The translations under genes and the position numbers were made by a program. 64,000 nucleotides of DNA from Chelatococcus sp. HY11 (GTDB taxonomy: Bacteria; Pseudomonadota; Alphaproteobacteria; Rhizobiales; Beijerinckiaceae), in the NCBI RefSeq assembly GCF_018398335.1, contig NZ_JAHBRX010000002.1, positions 744,001 through 808,000 of the forward strand, read 5' to 3'. Positions 18,157 to 27,452 of the stretch are shown piece after piece (positions within the stretch are counted from its first letter, which is position 1; the number at the start of each line of letters is the position of its first letter). Under the pieces are notes generated by a model that ran no database searches, was not told where the DNA came from, and saw nothing but the letters and a program-made list of their open reading frames with translations.

Positions 18157-18351
18157 TCTGCCCCAAAGTTGATGGATTGATACCAGCTACGTGATGTATA
18201 TCTTTTTCATCATTGGAAACGGTTTCGTCGCACGTCCGTCTCCGATGATCGCACCTGTCGCTGAAGACCTAAGCTCGCCACACCGGCACTTGGCTGCGAG
18301 TATTTCAGACTCGTACAAGCGGACGAGATCGATATTTATTTAATCTCTACT
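18157..18351. promoter_or_regulatory. gadB upstream region
   Basis: 195 bases between the LuxR-type gene stop and gadB. It is locally A/T-rich near 18190-18220 and should carry the gadB promoter, presumably acid-regulated. No clear operator was identified. Confidence 0.35.
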
Positions 18352-19494
18352 TTATTTCTTGCGATCAGATCCATGGCGCCCCAGATCTTGCATCTGGGCG
18401 ACAAGCTCCGATTGGCGATGGACGCCCACTTTTGTAAAAATCTGGCTCAGGACGAAACGAGCTGTGCCCTCGGTCAGCTCCAATTCCTTTGCCGCCTCCT
18501 TCACCGTTCGACCGCTCACCAACAGCGACGCCAGCCGAGCTTCGCCGGTCGAGAGGCCATAGATACTGCGAATGACGGTCGGATCGATCCCACGGTTGCG
18601 GCGGAGTGGCTGGGCTAGCATCAAGACACTGTTCTTCGCCTCCACAAATCCCAGCTTGTCAGCGGTCGCCCCAACGAGAGGTGATGTCCAAACCGCGATC
18701 CGTTCCTTTCCGTCCCTGTCACCAATCGCGATTGGATGGGGAGCATCATTTGCTAGGGTTTGAATTTTCCGCGCGGCCGCGAAAATAGAGGAAAAAGCAC
18801 GAGCGTCTTCATCCCGCACCGGCGTCAGGTGCCCCTTCTCGTAATGGAAAAAATTCCCGATGAGGGCTTCCGCCGCGTGGTTCAGCTTCACGGGCCGCTG
18901 ATCGCCATCAAAGACGATCATAGCGGAATCGACAGCGTTGAATATCTCCGAGTAGGTACGGTTCTCAGCTTCGTTCCTGACTAGTTTCGACGTGACGCGA
19001 AGCGCTTGCTCCACGTGCCGCGCGACCAGCAAATGCGTTTTCAACTCGTTCTTCTTGAATGGTCCTTTCTTCATTTCCCTATGCGAGACGAGACAGGTCG
19101 GGTTGCCAAGATCCGAATAGATGATGGCAACCATCTGCCTCCCTAGGTCAAATCTGCGCAGAAACTCCGTGTAGAAGGGGTTGGTCCTCATCTCGCGCGA
19201 TGTAACGATATCGAGATCGCGATAGACGTCGCCCACGCGGAAGCCTGCTTCCATATGGCCTTCCAGCCATGGGTTGTGCTGCGACCACCCCTCCGTCACA
19301 TAGGCTTGCAACGCCTCGCCCACACACGCTGAGTAGGCTGGAAAGGTCCAGCCATCCTTTCCTTTCGCATACAGAACCGCGCCTGTGGATCCCGAGAGAC
19401 GCGCCGTAGCATCAAGGGCCGCACCCCACTGGTCCTCACTCAAGGTCGCATCATAGATGCAACTGATGACATCATTTAAACTTCCGGGAGACAA
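18352..19494 (-). CDS. LuxR-type HTH transcriptional regulator
   Basis: 380-residue regulator with a C-terminal LuxR/GerE helix-turn-helix at about 312-372 (LSTGEARLASLLVSGRTVKEAAKELELTEGTARFVLSQIFTKVG). The N-terminal 200 residues are autoinducer-domain-like or PAS-like but not clearly assigned; residues 195-290 (IFNAVDSAMIVFDGDQRPVKLNHAAEALIG) read as a PAS fold. The only reasonable start is TTG 19494, with GAGG 7 bases upstream. It lies upstream of gadB in the same direction, so it may control the acid-resistance genes in place of enteric GadE/GadX; that is inference. Confidence 0.85.
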   Translation of the reverse strand: MSPGSLNDVISCIYDATLSEDQWGAALDATARLSGSTGAVLYAKGKDGWTFPAYSACVGEALQAYVTEGWSQHNPWLEGHMEAGFRVGDVYRDLDIVTSREMRTNPFYTEFLRRFDLGRQMVAIIYSDLGNPTCLVSHREMKKGPFKKNELKTHLLVARHVEQALRVTSKLVRNEAENRTYSEIFNAVDSAMIVFDGDQRPVKLNHAAEALIGNFFHYEKGHLTPVRDEDARAFSSIFAAARKIQTLANDAPHPIAIGDRDGKERIAVWTSPLVGATADKLGFVEAKNSVLMLAQPLRRNRGIDPTVIRSIYGLSTGEARLASLLVSGRTVKEAAKELELTEGTARFVLSQIFTKVGVHRQSELVAQMQDLGRHGSDRKK

Positions 19495-19849
19495 TTCTGT
19501 ACCTCAAATCATTGGGGGATTCGCTTATCAGCGATCCACTCTCTCTGATCAAGGACTAGGACTTCCCGCGACACAAGCTAACGATAGGTTATTGGTTCTC
19601 GTGATTGACGCCGACGCTGCTCCGGTGAGGATGCTGCGCACGCCGAGTATGTCAACACATTCTGTACCAACGTTAGACATTCTCGAATCGACCTTCGACA
19701 CTCGGCACTCTCCTCACGACGCAATCGTGGCCCGCTAGTTGGGCTCGTGGTATTCTAGTCATGCACTCAGCGCTGTATATCTATCATTTGATATATATCC
19801 TCCCACCGACTGAGGCTTTCGCCCGCGGACCGGTTCGTAAGACGCGGGC
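19495..19849. other. Intergenic, regulator promoter side
   Basis: About 350 bases upstream of the LuxR-type gene, less GC-rich than its surroundings, with no coding signal. It must hold the regulator's promoter; no confident boxes. Confidence 0.3.
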
Positions 19850-20110
19850 CGGCGTGAACACATGGACTACGAATTTCCAGGTTAGCCAAACAGAAGGGGT
19901 AGTACGCTCCGTAATCCGAAAGCAACAAAGCGATCCATCTCAAACGGAACGTGACGAGGCATTGACTGGCGCGATCGTCGGAGATCAGCTCGCTGCGGAC
20001 CACCGCGATGATGTAACGCAAATCCCTTTTGCAGCAGGAATGCAGACCTTCCGTGAGCCCAACAGAAAACCGATCGATGAATAGCGACATCGAAGGGCTT
20101 GCCAGCGGAC
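19850..20110 (-). pseudogene. Probable LysR (GcvA-type) C-terminal remnant
   Basis: The minus strand reads AVVRSELISDDRASQCLVTFRL followed by YGAYYPFCLANLEIRSPCV. This resembles the end of a GcvA-type LysR effector domain (family pattern near ALARSELxADDLASGRLVRPF then YYLVCPE...RSPKV). No HTH domain, start or ribosome site is present and key small residues are altered, so it is a decayed fragment if the match is right. It sits back-to-back with an amidohydrolase fragment, the usual orientation of a LysR gene and its target. Assigned from remembered family patterns only. Confidence 0.4.
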
Positions 20111-20219
20111 ATTTCAGCAGGAATTTCCAAGATCCACCGTCCTTACTCAATCCACACAGGTCCGCTATGGGCGTATTGCTGTCGAGACACCCCCCACGAT
20201 CGGCAAATCCCTTCCTCCC

Positions 20220-20392
20220 ATGCGACACGGGGGCGATCGCGTCGTCTGGGCAGCGGACTGGCCGCGCGTCAACATGAATGGGCGGGTCATGCCAAATGGT
20301 GACCTTTCGATCTCCTCGCCGAGTGGGTGCCGGACGAGGCGGACGGGCGTCGTGTTCTCGTCGACAATGCAGAGGCGCTTTACGGGAACTGA
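20220..20392 (+). pseudogene. Amidohydrolase (COG3618/Amidohydro_2) C-terminal fragment, frameshifted
   Basis: Frame 1 reads GGDRVVWAADWPRVNMNGRVMPNGDL, and from about 20305 a second frame continues DLLAEWVPDEADGRRVLVDNAEALYGN and stops at 20392. Joined, this is the C-terminal signature of TIM-barrel amidohydrolases related to 2-pyrone-4,6-dicarboxylate lactonase (W-[GA]-[ST/A]-DWPH..., GDL-DLLAxWVPDE, VDNPxxLYGF). A single lost base near 20305-20309 explains the frame change. The N-terminal 80% is absent. Clearly a relic. Confidence 0.75.
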
Positions 20393-20721
20393 CCGGCGTT
20401 GCCTATAAGCTGCCAGCCCAGCGAACCGAAGCATGGGGCCCTCGCCGGCACCGCCTGCGGCCCCGCGTGTGGACGCCATCCAGGCTGAAAAGCATCCGAC
20501 CTTTCAGAGACATCAGCCCAAAAAAGCGGTGTCCCGACAGGTTGGGAAAAGGATTCTGGTGTTTCGCGGAGCGATCCTTTTCCGCTTGATCCTGCCCGTA
20601 GTTCGGAATTTCCGATCGCGTGCGCATGAGCACATGCGGATTTTGCGAGGAAGAGGATAATCCGCGCAATCGAAACCTGGAGCGGCATTGCCAGCTCCCG
20701 GGTTCGTCAACGGAGGAGTCA
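20393..20721. other. Intergenic, nothing recognised
   Basis: About 330 bases after the amidohydrolase relic. No frame gives a recognisable protein and no strong hairpin was seen. Confidence 0.3.
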
Positions 20722-20934
20722 ATGTTTACGTCGAAGGTCGTCCCGGTCGCTTTGTCAGCGCAGCATGTTGAGGAAGCTGAGGCCCGTTGTGCCCGCCAGC
20801 GCGCTTTCATCCGGGAACTGCAGGCGAGCGGCCAGCCGACTGCAACGGCCGAGGAGATTTTACGGAGCATGCAGAGCTGCCTCGCGCGCGTTCGCGAAGC
20901 CGTTGCGGGGCAAGCCCTTCAGAAAACGATTTGA
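20722..20934 (+). CDS. Small hypothetical protein, 70 aa
   Basis: ATG 20722 has a good GGAGG site 5 bases upstream, which is why it is called. The product is a short, probably helical cytosolic protein: HVEEAEARCARQRAFIRELQASGQPTATAEEILRSMQSCLARVREAV. Charged heptad-like spacing suggests a helical hairpin or coiled coil. Similar small proteins (VARQxxLIxELxxxGxxTxxAxxLLxxxxxxL) recur in Rhizobiales genomes, with no known function. It stands alone among relics, so expression is uncertain. Confidence 0.6.
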   Translation: MFTSKVVPVALSAQHVEEAEARCARQRAFIRELQASGQPTATAEEILRSMQSCLARVREAVAGQALQKTI

Positions 20935-21055
20935 GCTGCCCCGCAGCCCCTGCATTCTGAAGATCGGGTTCGTTTCACATCCGGGCTCATAGCGGCGCCA
21001 AGCCAGCTTTGCCCCGACGACACGCAAAAAGAAGCGCACGCGGGTTCGCCACCCA

Positions 21056-22348
21056 TCAAGCGCCTGCTGGAAACAGGTTTTCCTTGAGCGTCGCCCCCGC
21101 GTAGTCGCGGCGCGAGATACCTTTGTCCTGCATGATGGGGATCAGGCGTGTCGCCACCTCGGTCAGGTAATCATAGTCCTGCAGCATGCCGCGAAAATGG
21201 AAGCCATCCGCGCCAGTCTCGTCGGCTATTTCATCGATCGTATCGGCGACCTGTTCATAGCTTCCGCAGATCTCATGGGTCTCCTGCAGGGCTTCATGCA
21301 AAGCGAACTGACGCAAGGTCACCGCCTCCCCCATACCCTGCATCTGCTGGAGCTTGCCGATGATGGCCTGCACCGGCAGGTCGGGCGGGATGGGTTTGTC
21401 GAGATCGAAATGTGACATGTCGTGGCCAAGCGTCAGCGACACATAGGCGAGGCCTCGCTCCAGGTTGGCGCGTTCGTGGTGCAGGCGCCGCTTCTCGCGT
21501 GCGATGCCTTCCGTCTCGCCAATGATCGGCTTGATGGCAAAGAAGATCTTCATGGACTTCGGGTCACGGCCCGCCGCAACGAGCTGTTCGCGAATCCGCA
21601 CGACATACTTGCGCATGTCCGCCACGTTGTTCTTGTGCGCGATGACCACATCGCCCTGTTCAATAGCAAAACGTTGCCCACGCGGTGATGTGCCCGCGAC
21701 GATCACCAAGGGTTCTTTTTGCGGTGACGAGGTTACGTTCAACGGGCCCCGGCACTTGTAGAACGCGCCGGCATGGTCGACCGGGCGCACCTTGGCGGGA
21801 TCGGCGAAGATGCCCTCCCTGCGGTTCTCGACGATCGCGTCGGGTTGCCAGCTGTTCCAAAGCTTTCGCACGAGATCCATGTATTCGTCCGCCATGTCGT
21901 AGCGGCGATCATGTTCGATCAGCTGGTCCTCTCCGAAATTGCGGGCTGCGTCGTCACTGGCGCCGGTCACGACATTCCAGCCAATGCGTCCGCCGCTCAG
22001 GTGATCGAGGGTTCCCAACAGACGCGCGAGAAGATAGGGCGGATAGAAGGTCGTCGACAAGGTCGCCGCCAGGCCGATCCTTGATGTCACCGCTGCCATC
22101 ATCGCCATGGTCGGCACAGGGTCGTGGCTGATCATGAAGCCGTTCTTGACGTACCAATCGGTGCTGTCGCCATAGGTCGTCGGCACCGCGACTGAATCGG
22201 CAAAGAGAATCATGTCGAACTTGGCGCGTTCGCACATCCGCGCCACATCGAGATAGAGATCCGGCTTGCGCCAGTCATAGATCGCACCCGAGGGCCTGTT
22301 CCAGTTGTTCGGGCTGTTGGGGCCAAACCAGGCAAGATGGATCTTCAT
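21056..22348 (-). CDS. FMN-dependent monooxygenase, NtaA/SnaA/DszA family
   Basis: Luciferase-like flavin monooxygenase, 430 residues, normal for the NtaA/DszA group. N-terminus KIHLAWFGPNSPNNWNRP; family segments FDMILFADS, TLDHLSGGRIGWNVVTGASDDAARNFG and PLVIVAGTSPRGQRFA. Known members use reduced FMN from a separate reductase to oxidise C-N or C-S bonds (nitrilotriacetate, EDTA, dibenzothiophene sulfone, pristinamycin). No flavin reductase gene is adjacent. Last gene of the 11-gene operon, 12 bases after the M20 peptidase. It may N-dealkylate or oxidise the compound or product handled by the other enzymes; this is inference. Confidence 0.92.
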   Translation of the reverse strand: MKIHLAWFGPNSPNNWNRPSGAIYDWRKPDLYLDVARMCERAKFDMILFADSVAVPTTYGDSTDWYVKNGFMISHDPVPTMAMMAAVTSRIGLAATLSTTFYPPYLLARLLGTLDHLSGGRIGWNVVTGASDDAARNFGEDQLIEHDRRYDMADEYMDLVRKLWNSWQPDAIVENRREGIFADPAKVRPVDHAGAFYKCRGPLNVTSSPQKEPLVIVAGTSPRGQRFAIEQGDVVIAHKNNVADMRKYVVRIREQLVAAGRDPKSMKIFFAIKPIIGETEGIAREKRRLHHERANLERGLAYVSLTLGHDMSHFDLDKPIPPDLPVQAIIGKLQQMQGMGEAVTLRQFALHEALQETHEICGSYEQVADTIDEIADETGADGFHFRGMLQDYDYLTEVATRLIPIMQDKGISRRDYAGATLKENLFPAGA

Positions 22349-22360
22349 GGCGCTGATCCT

Positions 22361-23518
22361 TCATTCGAGCGATTGGAGAACGCGCAGGAGCAGGTTGCCG
22401 CGCGGGCGAATGCTATCCAGCTCGATGTATTCGTTATGGGTATGCAGGCCAGCCCCACAGGGACCGAGGCCGTCGAGAACTGGGACGTAGGCGACACAGA
22501 ACTGCCCGTCCGAACCACCCGATCCCTCGCCGTCCGGCAGATCCTCAAGCGTGAAGCCGAGGTCAGCCGCGAGACGGGCTGCCTTGTCGAACAGCACGCT
22601 GATGTCCTGACGATCCGTCTTGCGGTAGGGCGCTCGGTTAAGGCCGCCGGTCACCCGCACCGTGGTATCGGGGAATTGCGGCTTGAGGGAAAGGATGCGC
22701 TCCGTCATTTCGCGGGCGGTGTCGTCGCTCGGAACGCGCAGGTCGATTGAGGCGCTGGCGAATTCCGGCACGACGTTTCCAGCGGTTCCGCCTTCGATCT
22801 GCCCGACATTGACGGTGATGCCGCGCGTGTAATCCGTCATCGCCTCCAGGGCCAGCACCTGCGCCGCGAGTTCCCGGATGGCGCTGCGGCCGTTGGCATG
22901 GGCGTTGCCGGAGTGCGAGGGGCGACCTTGCACTTCGATGCGAAAACGACCGACACCCTTGCGGGCGGTGACGATCTTTCCGCCGTCACGCGCCGGCTCC
23001 AGAACCAGCGCGTAGCGGGATTGCCGCGCCAGATCTTCGATCAAGGCCCGCGATGTCTCGCTGCCGACCTCCTCATCGGACACATAGATGATCGCGATCG
23101 GAAGAGGCGTCCTGCGTTCGGCCTCGATCAGCCGGCGCAGCGCCATGAGCGCCATGTAGCCGCCGGATTTCATGTCCTGGATGCCGGGGCCATAGGCACG
23201 CCCCTCGACCTCGCGGATCGGATTGAGAGCGAGACTGCCGATCGGGTGGACCGTATCGAGGTGGCAGACGAGGAGAATGCCGGGGCTGTCCGGATCGCCC
23301 CAGGGCGCGCGAGCCAAGAGGTGGTCGCCACGACCGCCCGTCCCCGGATAGCGGATTGTCGGCACACCGATGGCCGTGAAATCGGCTGCGGCCTTGTCGA
23401 CCATGCGATTGACCGCTTCCGCGCTCGACGTGGGGCTGTCGATGGCGACCCAAGCGTTGAGGCCTGCCATGAAATCTTCCACCGGGCCGAAATCCACGAA
23501 GGGATATGCGACATCCAT
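22361..23518 (-). CDS. M20 family metallopeptidase/amidohydrolase
   Basis: Zinc hydrolase of the carboxypeptidase G2/ArgE/DapE family, 385 residues, no signal peptide, so cytosolic. Metal ligands visible: His86 in VCHLDTVH (with Asp88), Asp115 in DMKSGG, and the Glu149-Glu150 pair in VSDEEVGSE; the dimerisation insert follows (GRPSHSGNAHANGRSAIREL). The family removes an amino acid or acyl group from N-acyl or peptide substrates; glutamate carboxypeptidase-type is the nearest guess. ATG 23518 lies 17 bases after the ABC ATPase stop. Likely cleaves an amide exposed after ring opening. Confidence 0.9.
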   Translation of the reverse strand: MDVAYPFVDFGPVEDFMAGLNAWVAIDSPTSSAEAVNRMVDKAAADFTAIGVPTIRYPGTGGRGDHLLARAPWGDPDSPGILLVCHLDTVHPIGSLALNPIREVEGRAYGPGIQDMKSGGYMALMALRRLIEAERRTPLPIAIIYVSDEEVGSETSRALIEDLARQSRYALVLEPARDGGKIVTARKGVGRFRIEVQGRPSHSGNAHANGRSAIRELAAQVLALEAMTDYTRGITVNVGQIEGGTAGNVVPEFASASIDLRVPSDDTAREMTERILSLKPQFPDTTVRVTGGLNRAPYRKTDRQDISVLFDKAARLAADLGFTLEDLPDGEGSGGSDGQFCVAYVPVLDGLGPCGAGLHTHNEYIELDSIRPRGNLLLRVLQSLE

Positions 23519-23535
23519 TGCCTCTTCCTTGCTTT

Positions 23536-24564
23536 TCAGGCCGTTGTTACGAGCGACGTCAGGCCGCGCTCGACGACATCGGCGGCAAAATGGCACGCGG
23601 CCTTATGGTTCGCCGCAAGCTTCACCATCGGCGGCGGCGTCGTCCGGCAGAGATCTCGCGCCATCGGACAGCGCGTATGAAAACGGCAGCCCGTGGGGGC
23701 TTTGTCCGCGGTCAGCGCATCGCCTTTGAGAGCGATACGCTTGCGCTGTTGGCCGCCGTGGTGCTCCGGCACCGCCGCGATCAGGAGCCGCGTATAGGGA
23801 TGACCGGCGGCCTGCACCAGCGCCTCCGTGGGACCCTCCTCGACAAGGGCCCCGAGATACATGACGGCGATCCTGTCGGACATGTAGCGTGCAACGGCCA
23901 GATCGTGCGTGATGTAGAGATAGGACACCTTGAGCCGCTGCTGCAGCGCCAGCATGAGGTTCATGACCCCGGAGCGCACGGATACATCGAGCATGCTCAC
24001 CGGCTCGTCCGCAACCACGATGCGGGGTTCCAGGATAAGCGCCCGGGCGATGGCGACGCGCTGGAGCTGCCCGCCCGACAGATCGGCCGGATAGCGATCG
24101 GCAAAGGCCTCGGCAGGCCGCAGTTCCACGGCGGACAGCATCTCCAGGACACGGGCCTGACGCACACGCGCCGGAAGATGGTTGTGCAGGTCGAGAGGTT
24201 CTCTCAGCGACTGCCCGATCGTGAAGCGGGGATCGAGCGCCTCATAGGGGTTCTGGAAGATCATCTGGACATCGCGACGGTAGCGTTTCAGCGCGGGCCC
24301 CGCGATGTCAGTCACGTCTTTGCCATCGTAAACGACGGCGCCGTGCGTCGGCCGCTCCTGCAAGGTCACGATCCGTCCCGTCGTGGTCTTGCCGGAACCG
24401 CTTTCGCCGACCACGGCGATGGTTTCGCCCTCGCCAAGCCGGAGGCTGACATGATCGACGGCAACCACACGCTCGGTCTGCCGGCCGGTGAGGAGCGACA
24501 TCAGCCCCGCGTTGCCGTCGTAGATCATCTGCAGATCGACGAGTTCCAGCAGAGGCGATGTCAT
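23536..24564 (-). CDS. Peptide-type ABC transporter ATPase (OppF/DppF)
   Basis: Cytosolic ATPase of an oligopeptide-family importer, 342 residues. Walker A GESGSGKTT, Q-loop MIFQNPYEALDPR, signature LSGGQLQRVAIARAL, Walker B VVADEPVSMLD, H-loop THD, and the C-terminal oligo_HPY segment with GCRFHTRCPMARDLC. The ATG at 24564 overlaps the upstream fusion gene by 4 bases. It pairs with the ATPase half of that fusion. Confidence 0.93.
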   Translation of the reverse strand: MTSPLLELVDLQMIYDGNAGLMSLLTGRQTERVVAVDHVSLRLGEGETIAVVGESGSGKTTTGRIVTLQERPTHGAVVYDGKDVTDIAGPALKRYRRDVQMIFQNPYEALDPRFTIGQSLREPLDLHNHLPARVRQARVLEMLSAVELRPAEAFADRYPADLSGGQLQRVAIARALILEPRIVVADEPVSMLDVSVRSGVMNLMLALQQRLKVSYLYITHDLAVARYMSDRIAVMYLGALVEEGPTEALVQAAGHPYTRLLIAAVPEHHGGQQRKRIALKGDALTADKAPTGCRFHTRCPMARDLCRTTPPPMVKLAANHKAACHFAADVVERGLTSLVTTA

Positions 24565-26471
24565 CGCACAGACTCCCTGCGTGGTTCATGCGCGAACTGG
24601 CCGGCGTAATGGCATTCGGCGCGGTGCTTCGCGTCCAGACGGATATCGGGCGGCATCTCGGTCCGGCAGATTTCGCCAGCGTGGATGCATCGTGGTGCGA
24701 AACGGCAGCCCTTGCCGTTTGCGGGGCGCTGCGATCCATCGCCGGGCAGGCTCGTCAACGGGCGCTTGGGGCCGGCGAGACTGGGCAGGGATTCGATCAG
24801 CGCGCGGGTGTAGGGATGCGCCGGGTTCTGGAAGATGACCTCTGTCGGCGCCAGCTCGACGATCCGGCCCGCATACATGACCGCGACCGTGTCGCATGTC
24901 TCGGCAACGGCGCCCATGTCGTGCGAGACGAGGATGAGCGACAGATTCATGCGCCGGCGCAGACGGTCGATCTCGGCGAGGATCTGGTCTTGAATGATCA
25001 TGTCGAGCGCGGTGGTCGGCTCGTCGGCGATCACCAGATCCGGCTCGTGGATCAGGCTGAGCGCGATCATGGCGCGCTGGCGCATCCCGCCCGACAGCTC
25101 ATGGGGATAGGCATCCATGCGCTTGCGAGGGATGCCGATCAGGTCGAAGACCTCGGCAATGCGCCGGTCGGCGTCCGCCCGGGTCGCGCCGGGTCGATGC
25201 AGCAGGAATGCGTCGCGCATCTGCTTGCGGACCGTCGTGACCGGATTGAGCGCGTTCATCGCGCTCTGGAAGATGGTAGCAAGGCGCACCCAGCGCAGCG
25301 CCTGGATGCGCGCGCGGCCGCGTTCGCCGACCGGATGCCCCTGGGCCAGGATGGCGCGCCCATCGAAGCGCACCGTTCCATCAATGATCTGGGCGTTGTT
25401 CGGGAGGGTCTGCAGCAATGCACTGCCGAGGCTGCTCTTGCCACAGCCGCTCTCCCCGACGATGCCGAGGCTGCCGCCACGTGGCAGATCGAAGGATACG
25501 CCATCGACGGCGACCGTCTGCCCGCCGTTCGCGTGATAAGCCATGCGCAGATCCCGCACGGTGAGGATGACCGGGCCGCCGGGGGCTTCGTCATCCGCAG
25601 GCGGTGCGGCGAGCCGCCGTTTCGCCGGCGCGCCGCCGCGCGAGCGCAATTGCGGATTCATCGCGTAGTTGAGGCCGTCGCCCAAGAGGTTGAGGCTCGC
25701 GACCAGGATCAGCATGGCCGCGCCCGGCGCGATCGACATCCAGGGCGCGAGCCGCAACTGGCGCTGTCCCTCGAAGATCATGCGCCCCCAACTGACGGTA
25801 TTCTGATCGCCGAGGCCAAGGAAGCTCAATCCCGCTTCGGTGAGAATGGCGAGACCCATGAGGAGGGTCGCGTCGGTCACCAGGGGTGCAAGTCCGTTTG
25901 GAATGACATGGCGGAACAGCACCTGCATGTTGGAAGCGCCCGCCGCCAGCGCGGCTTGCACATAGACCCGGGATTTTATGGAGAGCACCTGCGACCGGAT
26001 GATGCGCGCCGATCGAGGCCATGTGGTGAGCGCGATCGCGACCATCGTCAGGACAAGGTTGGACCCGAACAGGGCAACGATCAGCAGGATCAGGAAGAAC
26101 GTCGGTATCAGCAGGAAGACGTCGAAGACGCGGCTGAGGAGCGCATCGACCCAGCCGCCGTAGTAGCCGGCGAGCGAGCCCACGATGATGCCGAGCAATA
26201 CGGACAGGGCCGCCGACCCGATGGCCACCACCAGGGCGACCCGCGTTCCCCAAATGACGCGGGAGAATAGATCGCGGCCATAATTGTCGGTTCCGAACCA
26301 GTGCTCGGCACTTGGCGGGAGATAGGGCTTGCCGCCCATCGCGTTCGGGTCGGGCAAACCGAGGAACGGTGTCACCAGCGCGAGCCCGACCGCCGCGACG
26401 ACGATGCTCAGGCTGATCGCACTCGCCGGGCTCGACATCAGGTTGCGAAGGAAGCGAAGGGACTGAGCCAT
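24561..26471 (-). CDS. Fused ABC permease-ATPase (DppC-DppD type)
   Basis: 636 residues: an OppC/DppC-type permease (about 1-280, with [18 protein letters not shown] and the EAA-loop [21 protein letters not shown]), a linker of about 25 residues ([15 protein letters not shown]), then an OppD/DppD ATPase (about 300-636: Walker [10 protein letters not shown], signature [16 protein letters not shown] region, Walker [13 protein letters not shown]-loop VSHD, Cys-rich tail [14 protein letters not shown]). This fusion is known in peptide/nickel-type importers. With the separate OppB and OppF it gives two permease and two ATPase domains, a complete importer. Start ATG 26471, one base after the upstream stop. 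Confidence 0.93.
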   Translation of the reverse strand: MAQSLRFLRNLMSSPASAISLSIVVAAVGLALVTPFLGLPDPNAMGGKPYLPPSAEHWFGTDNYGRDLFSRVIWGTRVALVVAIGSAALSVLLGIIVGSLAGYYGGWVDALLSRVFDVFLLIPTFFLILLIVALFGSNLVLTMVAIALTTWPRSARIIRSQVLSIKSRVYVQAALAAGASNMQVLFRHVIPNGLAPLVTDATLLMGLAILTEAGLSFLGLGDQNTVSWGRMIFEGQRQLRLAPWMSIAPGAAMLILVASLNLLGDGLNYAMNPQLRSRGGAPAKRRLAAPPADDEAPGGPVILTVRDLRMAYHANGGQTVAVDGVSFDLPRGGSLGIVGESGCGKSSLGSALLQTLPNNAQIIDGTVRFDGRAILAQGHPVGERGRARIQALRWVRLATIFQSAMNALNPVTTVRKQMRDAFLLHRPGATRADADRRIAEVFDLIGIPRKRMDAYPHELSGGMRQRAMIALSLIHEPDLVIADEPTTALDMIIQDQILAEIDRLRRRMNLSLILVSHDMGAVAETCDTVAVMYAGRIVELAPTEVIFQNPAHPYTRALIESLPSLAGPKRPLTSLPGDGSQRPANGKGCRFAPRCIHAGEICRTEMPPDIRLDAKHRAECHYAGQFAHEPRRESVR

Positions 26472-26472
26472 G

Positions 26473-27438
26473 CTACAGCTTCACCCGCGGGTCGAGCGCC
26501 GCATACAGAACGTCCGTCACAAGCGATGCGATCATCACCGTGAAGGACATGATGATGAAGGCTCCCATGATGATGGGCGTGTCCCGGGCAAGGATCGCCT
26601 CGTAGATCAGGCGCCCGAGCCCGGGCCAGGAGAAGACGGTCTCCGTCAGCACGGCGCCGGTGAGCAGCACACCGATCTCCAGGCCCAGCACCGTGATGAT
26701 CGGCAGCAGGGCGTTGCGCAGGCCGAATTTCATCAGGATCTGGGGCTCGCTGAAGCCGATTGCGCGCCCGGTCGTCACATAGCTCTCGGCGAGCACGTCC
26801 GCGACAGACGCGCGCGCGAGGCGCACGTATTGCCCGAGCCAGACCGTGGCAAGCGCCAGCACCGGCAGCACCATATGCCAGACGATGTCCATGACCCGGC
26901 CGATGCCCTCGCGTGGCCCGCCCACGGTGACCATTCCCGTCGAGGGAAACCAGCGCAGCTTCACCGCGAACAGCAGGATCAGCATAAGGCCCAGCCAGAA
27001 AACCGGGATGCTGAAGAGGGAGATGGAGAGGCTCGTGACGCTGGTGTCGAGGGCCGATCCCGGGCGTCGCGCGACAAAGGCGCCGATTGCCGTGCCGAGG
27101 ATGGCGGCAAGCACGAGGCTCGTCCCCGCGAGCAGAAGGGTCGCGGGAACCCGCTCCAGGATGACATCGAGAACGGGCTCGCGCGTGCGATAGGACAGGC
27201 CGAGGTCACCGGAGGCAATCTGCATCAGATAATTCAGCAGTTGCTGAGGCAGCGGCAGGTCGAGGCCATAACGCTCGCGCACCGCCGCCATATATTCCGG
27301 GTTTGCATCTTCGCCCGCGAGGATGATCGAGACGTCGCCGGGAGCGAGATGGATCAGCGCAAAGTTGATAATGATGATGACGAAAGCGACAGGCAACACC
27401 TGCGCCAGACGAAATAGAATATATCGTTGCAGCCGCAT
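26473..27438 (-). CDS. Peptide-type ABC transporter permease (DppB)
   Basis: Inner-membrane permease of the OppB/DppB family, 321 residues, about six helices. N-terminus RYILFRLAQVLPVAFVIIIINFALIHLAPGD is typical, as are YGLDLPLPQQLLNYL and the EAA loop ESYVTTGRAIGFSEPQILMKFGLRNALLPI. Ends VLYAALDPRVKL. Partner of the downstream permease-ATPase fusion. Confidence 0.94.
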   Translation of the reverse strand: MRLQRYILFRLAQVLPVAFVIIIINFALIHLAPGDVSIILAGEDANPEYMAAVRERYGLDLPLPQQLLNYLMQIASGDLGLSYRTREPVLDVILERVPATLLLAGTSLVLAAILGTAIGAFVARRPGSALDTSVTSLSISLFSIPVFWLGLMLILLFAVKLRWFPSTGMVTVGGPREGIGRVMDIVWHMVLPVLALATVWLGQYVRLARASVADVLAESYVTTGRAIGFSEPQILMKFGLRNALLPIITVLGLEIGVLLTGAVLTETVFSWPGLGRLIYEAILARDTPIIMGAFIIMSFTVMIASLVTDVLYAALDPRVKL

Positions 27439-27452
27439 TCGTCACCCCTCGT

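Noticed and set aside
24558-26270. 570-codon plus-strand open frame opposite the permease-ATPase fusion
   Set aside because: Composition is typical antisense shadow of high-GC coding DNA, rich in Arg, His, Asp and Gln with no domain; the minus strand carries clear ABC motifs.
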